NCBI GenBank assembly: GCA_035222895.1
Contig: JAVYIG010006544.1
Span: 52,224 to 116,223, forward strand
Direction: 5' to 3'
Source of the DNA: Strongylocentrotus droebachiensis
Taxonomy: Eukaryota > Echinodermata > Echinoidea > Camarodonta > Strongylocentrotidae
DNA: 64,000 bases
Both the position numbers and the translations under genes were made by a program. This document shows, piece after piece, positions 1-10,010 of the stretch; the stretch's first letter is position 1, and each line of letters starts with the position of its first letter. The notes below the pieces were generated by a model. That model was not told the DNA's origin. It made no database searches and saw only the letters and a list, made by a program, of their open reading frames with translations.

Positions 1-31
1 CCACTGCCCTACAACTAAGCCATCGCGCTTC
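1..31 (-). mobile_element. tRNA-derived SINE, tRNA-like head only (S1)
   Basis: This is the reverse complement of the tRNA-like head that precedes most A receptors here; the rest lies left of the window. On the minus strand it gives GCGCGATGGCT followed by an A-box-like stretch, altered here to TTAGTTGTAGG. Full copies lie at 16625, 26090, 44475 and 52921. Confidence 0.6.
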
Positions 32-150
32 TTTAATAACTTTTGACATTGCTTATTCCAGTTTCATTTCTTGTTTTTGTTGACTGGATTTCTATGTATG
101 AAAATGCTGAGAGCAAGTTCGTGACTTATGAAAAGCGTACGTTTTTTTCT

Positions 151-586
151 TCATACGACGTACATAATTTATTCCATTTAAGGGAAACGCCTACCGTTGG
201 ATAGCCAGGCAGAGATTATATCTGACAACCTGACACGCGTCAATAACCGTGGTGACTCTTAATTGAACACTTTGTCAGTATACAATCACTCACATTACGC
301 GGTGTATGGCGGGAATTGCATGATACGCTGTCGGGAGATGTTCCATTTTGGTACTGCCATCGGCTCGGTCATTGGACAAACGAACAACCTTGCACTTACA
401 TTCGGCTCTTTAAAATGCCATTAACAGATTTTGATTTTGTTAATGTGCAGATATTACCCAGTGAATAATTAGTGTCTTAATTGGCTTGGTCAGTCCTATT
501 TCGTGAGAGATTCAGATTCATCGCAGTCCATGAATATGGATAATGATTAGTCTACATTTCATTTCATTTTAAAGAGTATCATCACA
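151..586 (+). promoter_or_regulatory. Conserved 5' flank of receptor A1
   Basis: This block starts at TCATACGACGTACAT and runs to the A1 start codon. It recurs upstream of all seven A copies and so probably contains the promoter and 5' leader. The translation start context is ATCATCACAATG, with A at -3. A pyrimidine-rich stretch ending GTTAATGTGCAG near 452 could be a splice acceptor for a leader intron; that is a guess. No clear TATA box was seen. Confidence 0.4.
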
Positions 587-1540
587 ATGAATGAAAGTAC
601 GGAACCAGCTCTTTTTGCACATCATCAATTTGCCAGCAAAATAGTTGTCTTGGTATGTATTACTCCTTTCCTACCTTGCATCGTCGTCAGCAACGCCCTG
701 TTAGTGTTAGCAGTTTACAGACATTACAGCCTCCGAACACCAACCAATGCCATTATTATGAGCCTCGCTATCTCTAATCTCCTCGACGCCCTTGTTGGGA
801 TTCCACTATATGTGTATGCAACCGTCTTTAAATTCGATGCATCGTGCTTGGCTGAAGAAAATACTCTTTACTATACTCTACCCTTGAGTGCACTATCTGG
901 TGTTTCATTTTTTCACATTGTGGCGTTGACTGCAGATCGATTCATAGCTGTTACGAAGCCGTTACGTTATGCCAGCCTGGTGACGTTTAGACACATTGCC
1001 ATTGTCTTGGGATGTCTTTGGCTTCTTAGTATTTTGTTGAACACCGCCCGATCTGTTTTCTTAGCGCATGGATCACATACAAGTCACGACCAGAAAGTAA
1101 CGGACTGTGGGGCGCCCTTAACTGGGACATTGAACGTAACCTTCACCTGGTTGATAGTTTGTGTGATCGTGATTTCAATGGTTGCGCTGCTTGCCATCAA
1201 TGCTTTGATTCTTCACATCGCAGTGAAACAAGCGAGAAAGATTGCGAGTCAAAGAGTCATCATCCAGTTCCAACAGCAGCAACTCCCAGTACAAGATGAC
1301 CGATTGAAAGCATTTAAGACTATCTCCCTTGTCGTGACAGTCTTCATTATCTTCTGGTTTCCGTTTCCCCTAGTTCTCATATTACAGCTTATAACGTACC
1401 AATCACCTTTTATTCTCATGGTATACAACAATTCCTTCCTGGTATTGCACACAATAAGTTTGGTTGTTAATCCTATCATTTACGGCTTCAGAGATCGGGC
1501 TTTTCGAAAGGCCTTTCAAAATATATTGCGTCAATTGTGA
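587..1540 (+). CDS. Class A orphan GPCR, subfamily A, copy A1 (intact, intronless)
   Basis: A 317-aa seven-helix receptor of the plasma membrane, expected to signal through G proteins. The N-terminus is short with a sequon at N2. TM1 carries N36 (N1.50). TM2 reads LAISN, so position 2.50 is Asn64 rather than Asp. C87 and C174 probably form the TM3-ECL2 disulfide. The DRY motif is DRF (117-119), W145 is W4.50, TM6 has FWFP (W257, P259) and TM7 has NPIIY (295-299) followed by helix 8. There is a second sequon, NVT, at 183. Loop 3 is short and glutamine-rich. The length is full for a compact class A receptor. It is closest to A5 in protein and flank. The ligand is unknown; resemblance to amine/adenosine-type receptors is only general. 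Confidence 0.92.
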   Translation: MNESTEPALFAHHQFASKIVVLVCITPFLPCIVVSNALLVLAVYRHYSLRTPTNAIIMSLAISNLLDALVGIPLYVYATVFKFDASCLAEENTLYYTLPLSALSGVSFFHIVALTADRFIAVTKPLRYASLVTFRHIAIVLGCLWLLSILLNTARSVFLAHGSHTSHDQKVTDCGAPLTGTLNVTFTWLIVCVIVISMVALLAINALILHIAVKQARKIASQRVIIQFQQQQLPVQDDRLKAFKTISLVVTVFIIFWFPFPLVLILQLITYQSPFILMVYNNSFLVLHTISLVVNPIIYGFRDRAFRKAFQNILRQL

Positions 1541-2274
1541 ATAACGTAATAAACTTCGAAGTTCGTCGTAACCCCTCCGACGCCATTTTAGCGTGTGATC
1601 TATCCAGTTTCACATCAAAGGAGCACAATTTGTCCTGGAAGTAACTTAACATTATTGCAAAACGTTAATTTACCGTGCATGTTGTAATCATAACCATGTG
1701 AGAACCTAAAAACTACAAACCTGACTGATGGCCTGTCAGAAGTAGCCGAAGTAGCAGTAGCTCTAACTTGGTTCATCGGATGTGGTTGCGTTACGAGTTG
1801 TGAATGCGTTCATAATTCTAAATATTAAGAGCCTTGTCAGCAAACAATTAAATTGACGATGTTTTTAGGGCTTGGTGCGTGGGCTAGATGAAGTGAAAAT
1901 GACCCAACTTTGGGGTCTGATTTTGTTTTCGGGGCTCATGGGGCTAAACACAACGGCTACGACCAGGCTGAAAATCTTTTTATCAATGACTGTATTGGTC
2001 TAAGGGGTTAACTGTTATGGGTAGAGTGGGGTGACTATTTCGGGACAGGGCCCTAGACTATTTACAGAAAATTAAATTTGGTCAATCAGAATGCGTCATT
2101 ATCGACGCTAATCGGGACTTATGAGGATAACTTGCACATACATGCCTTGCTCCAGAAAGATCAACGCAATGTTTCCACTGTTCAATCTGCAGTGATCACA
2201 CGATGTCACTCTCACTTGACGCCACAAAATAAACCGCCTCAAAAAAGCTGCTGCGTCTTTTTTTTTTAATTAAC
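1541..2274 (+). pseudogene. 3' flank of A1 with decayed receptor-like relic
   Basis: This flank is shared by all A modules. Around 1755-1830 it resembles the TM5 end of subfamily A: an LTWFI-like stretch, then GGTTGCGTTACGAG matching the receptor codons for MVALLAIN. There is no open frame. Better preserved versions lie at 27994-28128 and 46305-46426. Confidence 0.4.
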
Positions 2275-2953
2275 GAAGACAGTTCAAAGCTGTGAACCCC
2301 TAAAAGGCTAGAGGCGCAGATAGCATTAGAGGTCGAGTGATGAAAACGCGCGCCAGCCAACTCGCTTCCCCTTATACGGCGCTGTTCCAGATGTCCGTTG
2401 ACCAATGCTAAATCCCGGCATGCTGGAAATCATCCGTCATCACTCCATTACCAAGAAACCCCGCCCTATAGAAGACAACGACTTTCGACCAATAGCGTTC
2501 ACATCGATTGTCATGAAATGCCTTGAGAGAATTGTCTTGAGAAATCTCATTGGACCGATTCGCGCTAGTGGTTTATGTTTGCCTTCTTATATTTTATTAT
2601 CATAATGATATAATTAGTCAAAATAATAATAATAACAATACAAATAATAATAATAATAATAATAGTAACAGTAATATTGATAATGATAATAGTAATAATA
2701 ATTACAATGTCATATTGTTTAGGTAATTATACTCTGGATACATGAACAAATATTGAATATAATGTAAATTCAGAGAAAATATCTATATAACGTGAATGTT
2801 AAAGTGCTATATGTTTATTCTCTCCATATACTCGTTTTATGTTGTATGTATCTTTTCACATGTACATTTTATTTATTTTTCTCTGTGAACAATGCATGTA
2901 AACGAAACGAATTTCCTTTTGGACCAATAAATTTGAATTGAATTGAATTGAAA
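2275..2953 (+). mobile_element. Truncated, frameshifted LINE fragment with 3' tail
   Basis: The start breaks the A-module 3' flank. Frames around 2340-2570 encode a reverse transcriptase finger region: QMSVDQC, then SSVITPLP, then after a frame change DNDFRPIAFTSIVMKCLERIV, the usual LINE block. The palm domain and YADD are missing. A (AAT)n stretch at 2608-2700 and a 3' UTR ending AATAAATTTGAATTGAATTG follow. Flank resumes at AAACAAAGGAC. Two deletions have removed most of the element. Confidence 0.75.
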
Positions 2954-4240
2954 ACAAAGGACTTACGCATATTTATTGATCGCTGTGCTAGAAGATACAG
3001 AAACAAAAACGAGAGGCGTATGACACTTTACCTCGTCGTTTAAAAAAAAAACGCCGCGGTATTGCCGCGTCATAATTATCTGAACGAGCCTTTACTTCTC
3101 AATGATGCAGCGAGTGCAACGGGCTTCAGCGCCTGGATTAACTTATAACGTAATTTATGTGCATCCTTAGCACCATCAATATATATACGATTCATCAAGA
3201 TGATAAGAGGAAACGATTAACATTGTTACTTTACATTATGACTTAACGTCCTTCTGCGCCTTCCAAAGTAGTTTAGAAATAATTAGCCTGTATATATAAC
3301 TCCCAGTGTTATACCACATGAAAATATCAAGGTTTTTGTTTGTTTTAATTTCTGGCTTTTGTAAAATTGTAAATGCATAATGAACAAGATCTCAGAGGCA
3401 TTTTAAGCGCGGCTCACACTCCATGAGCTGACTACGATCCGATTTTGAAAGACTTTGTGACAGCATTTTATATAAGCATTCACACATTTGAAATCGTTAC
3501 GGTAATGCCCGAGGATCAGGAAAGTCATAATGATTAACAAAATCTCAATTTTAAGGGATTTTATGCTTCCTTGGATGTGGAAAAACTAAATCGGCTCATA
3601 ATCGTAATAGCGTCAGACCAATACTGCGATTGTCCACGATTTGAAGCCGATTCCGCTTTTATTCTGACAAGAGTTAAATGCACTAAACTTCCGGTTGTTA
3701 ATATTCTTATCATTGTTTAGAACTTAAATCAGGAGGAACATGTAGTGCAACGCTTTTTAAGTCAATTAAGGACAATTTCAAATTGCCTAAGGGATAGAAA
3801 TCACGTTCAAATATTTCAATAGGGGACGAACAAGCTATTATGAATTGCGTAAGCTTGATTTTTGAAAATCTTTGCGATGGTGCTATTCAACCTATGGGTT
3901 TACCGCGGTAAGACCATAGTATATATTGCAGTAATACAATGTGAGTATCTTTGTATAAGAACAGCAATGTCCCTGCAGGTTTAGTACGTACTCTACGTCA
4001 TTTAGTTCAAAAACGTCGCAGCTCCAAGACCATCCGATAACAACAATAAGCTTAGTTCATAACATCAACATATTTCAAAATTCCATCAATGTCTAAAACG
4101 TAAATACATGGTTCTGAAAATAGACAATGAGCACCAAAAAAAAAAAAAATTGAAATCAGAAGTGTGAATCTGCATTTTTAAAGATATTTAAAATGTAATT
4201 ATTATAGCAGTAGTTCAAACAGATTGAGCCTGCACAAGAT
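2954..4240. other. Gene-free spacer, 3' side of a B module
   Basis: No supported gene. The segment is repeated at about 22030-23600, 31100-32150 and partly 63660-64000; shared landmarks include CTTCCGGTTGTTAATATTC and GCAATGTCCCTGCAGGTT. It is the 3' flank belonging to a B receptor. An A-run lies at 4136-4149. Confidence 0.6.
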
Positions 4241-4485
4241 CTTGGCGCTTGAACCTGTTAGAAGCAGCTCGAAATACTTTCGAAGTTGAGCACTGCGAAA
4301 CTCTGTCTATGTGATGACAATTATGAAGGGATATTAGCTCTTGAATGAAACTCTCTGTCTCTACGATGATATATGAAGGGAATAAATCTTAGCTCTTGAA
4401 CTTAATGGATGCAGCTCGAAATATTTCGGGGAACCGTCACGAAACTCTCTGTCTCTGCGATGATATATGAAGGGAACACATCTTA
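4241..4485 (-). pseudogene. Tail-only relic of a B receptor (B0), first part
   Basis: On the minus strand this holds three decayed tandem copies of the B receptor C-terminal coding segment (helix 8 and tail; RDREFR and FRAAS-like codons). No body of the receptor is attached. A LINE (4486-6752) interrupts it; the next piece, matching the true C-terminal codons for RAASNKFKC, resumes at 6754-6790. The rest of this gene copy was deleted, presumably by unequal exchange with B1. Confidence 0.65.
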
Positions 4486-4717
4486 TGGTATGGTATGGTA
4501 TTTATTGAATCATGCATCGCAGTCACATATACTGAATTGCACATGGATATACATTGCATTTTAAAAACGAGAGTACAAGTTAAAACAGCATAATTTAGAT
4601 AATTATAAGTACACGTATTATGTCACATGTTTATCCTTAATTTTGTACCAAATCAGTAAAACAAAAGCAAAAATACGAAGGAAAAGATGTAGAGAAAAGA
4701 GGTTAAAAGGGGAAAGG

Positions 4718-4749
<32 letters not shown>

Positions 4750-4949
4750 GGAGAGGAGGGGAGAGGGAAGGAAAGTAAGAAAAAGAGAAAAAAATGATAA
4801 GAGACCGAGAGATATAGTGAAGAAAGAGAAAGAGCAGGAAAGATGGAGTAAGAGAGAAAGAGAGAGAGAGATGAAGGAGAGAGAGAGAGAGGAAGAAGAA
4901 AGAGAGAGAGAGAGAGAGAGAGAGATGAAGGAGAGAGAGAGAGAGGAAG

Positions 4950-4981
<32 letters not shown>

Positions 4982-5006
4982 TGAAGGAGAGAGAGAGAGA
5001 GAGGAA

Positions 5007-5037
<31 letters not shown>

Positions 5038-6752
5038 TGAAGGAGAGAGAGAGAGAGGAAGAAGAAAGAGAGAGAGAGAGAGAGAGAGATGAAGGAGAGA
5101 GAGAGAGAGAGGAAGAAGAAAGAGAGAGAGAGAGAGAGAGATGAAGGAGAGAGAGAGAGAGGAAAAAGAGAGAGAGAGAGAGAGAGAGATGAAGGAGAGA
5201 GAGAGAGAGGAAAAAGAGAGAGAGAGAGAGAGATGAAGGAGAGAGAGAGGGAGAGAGATGAAGGAGAGAGAGAGAGAGAGGAAGAAGAGAGAGAGAGAGA
5301 GAGAGAGAGAGATGAAGGAGAGAGAGAGAGAGAGAGATGAAGGAGAGAGAGAGAGAGAGGAAAAAGAGAGAGAGAGAGAGAGAGAGATGAAGGAGAGAGA
5401 GAGAGAGGAAGAAGAAAGAGAGAGAGAGAGAGAGAGAGAGATGAAGGAGAGAGAGAGAGAGAGGAAGAAGAAAGAGAGAGAGAGAGAGATGAAGGAGAGA
5501 GAGAGAGAGAGAGAGAGCGAGATGAAGGAGAGAGAGAGGAAAAAAAGAGAGAGAGAGAGAGAGCTACAATAGGTAAAGAAGGGGGACGAGAGAAGGGGGA
5601 TCTTGCCAACAATTACAAATTACATACAAATTGACGATAAAAAGATATAATATGCATTGCAACATTGACATTACGAATATAAGACATTATCAAAATGTAT
5701 AAATGAGAATGTTTTCTTTTTTAACGCAGATGGTAGTAGAAACATTAAAAGATTATAATAACTACCCCTCTTTAAGAAAATATTTATAACAAAAACTAAA
5801 TACAGGCGGATATAGTAGAGAAGCAAGATTCAAAAGGAGTAATTGCAGACCTGCGTAAACTAATAGTGTTAAGATAAAATAACGAGCAACCAGAGGCAAT
5901 TTAAGATAATAAATGTAATTATGAAATCGACAGTATACAATACGAAGAGTAAAGATAATAAAAATGTTCAATCCAAGATAGTTAATTGAATCTGAAATAT
6001 AATGCATTAAGATTTGGCGAATTGTAGGTGTGTTCAGGCAAAGATTGCAATTTGAAAATTAATTATAATTAATAAATTGTGATTGAAAAGAGGCTTTAGA
6101 TATTAAACTGGCAATAATTCATGTAAAGAATGACGTTATTTGTATCTTGATACAGACATTGAAGTTATATTGAAGAAAAAATACATGTAATTCACAAAGT
6201 TTGGCAGTATTATGCTATCAAAAAAGTTGAACAAACCGGATGCCACATCATGGCTGGTTCAAAAGCCTTACTAGATAGGGCAAAGCACCTTTTCTGTAGC
6301 TTTCTGTTCTACACTTGATTTCACGTAGCCTGTTGCTATGTCTCATTTGTCTTCGAGAACACTGGCTTTCCGATAACCACTCACGAAAGTTACAGTAGAG
6401 GGACCTAGCAAAGTTAAAACAGAGCTCTTCTCTTCTGTCTCTCAGAGAGGACAGGTTACACACTGTGAGAGCCTGATGGTAGGATTCATATCTTAGTCCT
6501 AATATTGTCCGCAGGGCACGTTTTTGGATTGACTCTATTTGAGCTTCCTGGTTTAGAGTTAGTGAGGAATACTACACAACAGTATTCTAGAACTGGTCTT
6601 ATGTAGGACGTAAAAACTGTGATCAAATCATGAAGTGGCATAGAGAAACGTTTGAGCATCCGTAGCAGATAGAGTTTCTTGGCTGCTTTTGATGTAATGC
6701 AGTTGACGTGTTCCAACCACCGAAGATCACTGCTAAGGACGACCCCAAGCAA
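4486..6752 (-). mobile_element. 5'-truncated LINE, minus strand, inserted in B0 tail
   Basis: It is inserted in the sequence ATCTTAGCACTTG, with a possible 3-bp TTA duplication. The minus-strand 3' end is at 4486, where the tail reads as repeats of TACCA. The 5' side (6752-6240) encodes the end of a LINE polyprotein: LGVVLSSDLRW, then ITSKAAKKLYLLRML, then YIRPVLEYCC, then after a frame change SLRDRREELCFNFARSL and YRKGALPYLVRLLN. The 3' UTR contains the large GA minisatellite. The element is dead: no RT core and several frame breaks. Confidence 0.75.
4709..5563. repeat. GA-rich minisatellite with 25-60-bp higher-order units
   Basis: Almost pure purine on the + strand: (GA)n interrupted by GATGAAGG and GGAAGAAGAAAG or GGAAAAAGAG blocks. 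About 15 GATGAAGG blocks were counted by eye between 4870 and 5525, spaced roughly 25-56 bp. It lies in the 3' UTR of the LINE. Long open frames on both strands (Glu/Arg or Ser/Leu repeats) are by-products and not genes. Confidence 0.9.
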
Positions 6753-6753
6753 T

Positions 6754-7104
6754 TTAGCACTTGAACTTGTTTGACGCAGCTCGAAATATGTTTAAAATGT
6801 TTAAGATGTTTAAAATGTAGTTATTATAGCAGTAGTTCTTACGGATTGAGCCTGCACAAGATCTTGGCGCTTGAACCTGCTGGACACAGCTCGAAATACT
6901 TCCGATGTTGAGCACTGCGAAACTCTGTCTATGTGATGACAATTATGAAGGGATATTAGCACTTGAACGAAACTCTCTGTCTCTACGATGATATATGAAG
7001 GGATTAAATCTTAGCTCTTGAACTCAATGGATGCAGCTCGAAATATTTCGGGGAACCGTCACGAAACTCTCTGTCTCTGCGATGATATATGAAGGGAACA
7101 CATC
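6754..7104 (-). repeat. Tandem decayed copies of B1 C-terminal tail
   Basis: From 6754 to 6790 lies the last piece of B0. From about 6830 the minus strand carries three roughly 90-100-bp copies of the end of the B coding sequence, each with recognisable CATCATAGAGACAG (helix 8, HHRD) and CGAAATATTTCGAGCTGC (EIFRAA) stretches, one with an internal deletion. They start directly after the B1 stop codon. The same arrangement follows B2 and B3, so it predates the array's duplication. Confidence 0.75.
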
Positions 7105-8049
7105 TTAGCACTTAAACTTGTTTGACGCAGCTCGAAATATTTCGAGGAAGGTGTTGCGGAACTCCCTATCTCTATGATGATATATGAAGGGATTGAGTGC
7201 GGCAGCAATAGCTACTGCTACCAGGACACAAAAATTTAGATAGGCCACAGAGGCCTCGCTCGCTAACGGCGTTACCTGAAGAATGAAGAACACGATGTAT
7301 GGAGACCAAAAGAACACAAGGACACCGACTATGATGCCAGTTGTCTTGACCGCTTTGAGCCTGCGCTCCACCGCTGCCGGTGCGACGCGGTTATTTTGAT
7401 CGTTGATTGTTTGATTCGCTATGGCTCTTGCTTGCTTGACAGCGATCTGCATTATGTGGAAGTTAGAGACGACTATCACCAACAGTGTAAAGACCAAAAA
7501 TGAGACGATGATCAAGCTGAATGTTATGACCCCGAGGCTATTGTGCGGTTCTCTATCGCGGTTGGCATTTGGAACTTCGTTTAGGTCAATGTAACCGAGT
7601 AATACGAGAAAGATGAGGCTAAGTATCCACATGGATGCTATCGCGTAACCAATGCGTTTCGGAGTAACCAATGTAGGATACTTAAGCGGTTTTGTTACTG
7701 CAATATACCGGTCTACGGTAAGGGCAACAATGTGGAGCAGTGTACTCAAAGACAAAGTGAAACATGGATACCATAGTAAGGCCGCCATGTTAGAGTACCA
7801 GGTCTTTTGCGAGAATACGGCTGGGTAGCAGCCAAGAGCTAGAGCCACACTTGACACCATATCATTTACTGCGAGACTTGTTAGGATATAGTTCGTCGGC
7901 GTTCGTAGATTGTAGTTTTTGTAAACGGCCAAGACGACGAACAAATTCCCAATGATGATGAACGGCGCCAGCACAGCCATAATTGTCAACATCAGCGCAA
8001 ACAAAAGCCCACTGTCGTGCAGGTTTTCGGAATAGGTGGAATTCATCAT
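7105..8049 (-). CDS. Class A orphan GPCR, subfamily B, copy B1 (intact, intronless)
   Basis: A 314-aa seven-helix receptor, expected at the plasma membrane. The N-terminus MMNST has a sequon at N3. N35 is N1.50, LAVND gives D63 at 2.50, a canonical DRY lies at 113-115, W141 is W4.50, TM6 has FFWSP (W248, P250) and TM7 has NPFIY (286-290), then helix 8 HHRDREFR. A terminal Cys could be palmitoylated. ECL2 has no cysteine, so the usual TM3-ECL2 disulfide is missing. It shares YRTPTN-type loop 1, VTKPL in loop 2 and IAVKQAR in loop 3 with subfamily A, so the two are sister lineages. It is the only open B copy in the window and is convergent with A1. Confidence 0.9.
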   Translation of the reverse strand: MMNSTYSENLHDSGLLFALMLTIMAVLAPFIIIGNLFVVLAVYKNYNLRTPTNYILTSLAVNDMVSSVALALGCYPAVFSQKTWYSNMAALLWYPCFTLSLSTLLHIVALTVDRYIAVTKPLKYPTLVTPKRIGYAIASMWILSLIFLVLLGYIDLNEVPNANRDREPHNSLGVITFSLIIVSFLVFTLLVIVVSNFHIMQIAVKQARAIANQTINDQNNRVAPAAVERRLKAVKTTGIIVGVLVFFWSPYIVFFILQVTPLASEASVAYLNFCVLVAVAIAAALNPFIYHHRDREFRNTFLEIFRAASNKFKC

Positions 8050-9238
8050 TCTTTCCTTATTCTTTCTTCGTAAAACAATCTACTTTATCTCCTTCTATCC
8101 TTCTCGAATGAGGATACGATGTATTATATTTGTTATTTAGCGCCTCGCTTTCGGATGTAAGCCGGTCGAATGCCCAGAAAACCTTTCCGCTGTCCGTCGC
8201 GAATCAAACGCCAGACTCGAAACACTCCAGTGTCTTAACAGATAGTTCTCGTAGGCACCGACATGGGCAGTCTGTTCGCTACGCATAAATCAATAAATCT
8301 TGCGTTATGTTGGTTCCCTGGTTAGGTATCAATCTTAAATCCGTGTGACCTTCAAAAAATTATCATCTGATGATGTACATATCCGCGAGAAATTATAGAC
8401 AAGGATGTGTAAGAGCCGTGTCCCAATCTGGAGTGCGGGTTGCTGAAACTCTTGAAATATATAAATACCTCAGAGATAGATCTTTCTTTTGCTCGACTAA
8501 AAGAGCTGATGCAATTTCTGAAATCATAATCCAGACAAAAAACAAAAACAATTAAGTCAACATTGTCAGAACTCGTCCCCCTGATTTTGAAAATCCGGAT
8601 CAGTCCTTACGAGGTAACTGAAGTCAAGATGTAAAGTTCATGAATTACGAAAACACAACATCTCATGAATAAAGTAAGGATCCGTCCTTCCTGCGTCTTT
8701 CACAGATTTTGTCTGATTCCGATAAATAATGATACTGAACCTGCCGGAAATGTTTCGATGATGGAGCTAGGGTATTGACAGCATATACGTGCTACAACAC
8801 GAAATGATCCGCGCTCCCTCTCCTTCCCTCCGTAAATTAGTACAAGAAAGCTGCGCTCGTCAGCTTGCTAAATGGGCGCACTTCAAAAGTTGTTATACCT
8901 GCGTCATATCATAGATCGATCATTTTGATTTTGAAAAGCCGAAGTTTAGTGTATGTAGTTCCTTACGGTAACGAAATCACGCATTAATATAAGAATACAC
9001 AATACTTTGACCTTATCGTGTAGTTCACTCATGTGTTATCGAGAACATGCGATAGAAGGTTTTAAATTAAAAGTAGAAACCGTAACAAAAGCAGTGTCAG
9101 TCAATCCATTCCAGTTATTAGAAACCAACCCTAGAATGTCATTAGATGTCATTGCATATCCGTCCTATAGTCTCGCTTTCTCACAGTCTTTTCCACTTTC
9201 CTCATTTGAGAAAAATTTGATGCCAGCAATATCGCATT
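8050..9238 (-). promoter_or_regulatory. Conserved 5' flank of receptor B1
   Basis: The flank is shared with B2 (24849-26030) and B3 (33046-34300) and is the likely promoter side of the B genes. Short + strand open frames beginning near 8370 and 25169 (MMYxSARNYRQGC) look conserved only because the DNA is duplicated; the B3 copy diverges within about 35 codons. No supported gene. Confidence 0.4.
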
Positions 9239-9884
9239 TTACGTACATATTATAGGTCCAAAGGCCTTATTGTAATTACCATTTTTGAGCGACAGCCTGG
9301 TAATTATGAAGGTGTTGATAATACTTGTAACTCTATCCTCATGAAAGACTTGGAAATCGGGGACGGGGGTGGGGTGGCACAATCGCCTCGTGCCCCCCTT
9401 TTTTAAAGGATTGTAGTATACAATTCTTTTTTTTTTATGAGGGGGGGGGGGGGGTACTAGTACAACTAATTTAACTAGAGGGGGTACAATATCGCACACA
9501 CAAAAAGCTTATTATTATGAGTGAAATTAGAAGGGAAATTGATCAAAGAATAAAGAACGCTTCGCTGAAACCAGAGGGGCATTACCTCATAAGGTGGAGT
9601 GTGTGCGCGCGGGTGTGTATATGTGCGTGTGTGTGCGTGTGTGTGCGTGTGTTTGTGCGTGCATGATAAGGATATATATACATTAATATAGAGTATACTT
9701 TGCACTTACTGAGTCTCCGTAAATTATTTTGTAGAACCAAATAAATTTAGTTCTACATCCAATTTCTCTTGACCTCGTCAGTGCTGTCGTGCGTGTTTCC
9801 AAACATGCTGAAGATTTTTCTGCGTAAAGAAGGCATGAAGGCACTTCAAAGATAACCAGGTAAATCATTAAAATCCGCGTTTAA
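9239..9884. other. Gene-free spacer with low-complexity tracts
   Basis: It holds a G-run at about 9439-9454, a GTGTGC-rich tract at 9596-9662 and A/T stretches. The parallel segment is at 44020-44470. No gene supported. Confidence 0.6.
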
Positions 9885-10010
9885 TAGAAGAAAAAAACAC
9901 CTGTAGACCGACAGCTTTAAGTCCTCTTCAGCTGACCTGGTAATGAGAAATAATGCCTTACAAAAAGGGCACTGTAGTGCATTAACTTAGTCTTGAGCCC
10001 GTTTTCTTTT
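9885..10010 (-). mobile_element. Headless copy of the tRNA-derived SINE (S2)
   Basis: The SINE body (CTTACAAAAAGGGCACTGTAG, TTAACTTAGTCTTGAGCCCG on the + strand) is present, but the sequence jumps at GAGCCCG to the A2 5' flank, so the tRNA-like head with A and B boxes is deleted. Confidence 0.6.

Noticed and set aside
4643-5612. Long open frames on both strands through the GA tract (Glu/Arg-rich and Ser/Leu-rich)
   Set aside because: They are translations of a (GA)n minisatellite inside a LINE UTR; every frame is open by composition.
8370-8555. Possible small protein (MMYISARNYRQGC...) upstream of B1, with versions at 25169 and 33376
   Set aside because: It is conserved only as part of the duplicated flank; frame and length are not kept in the B3 copy.
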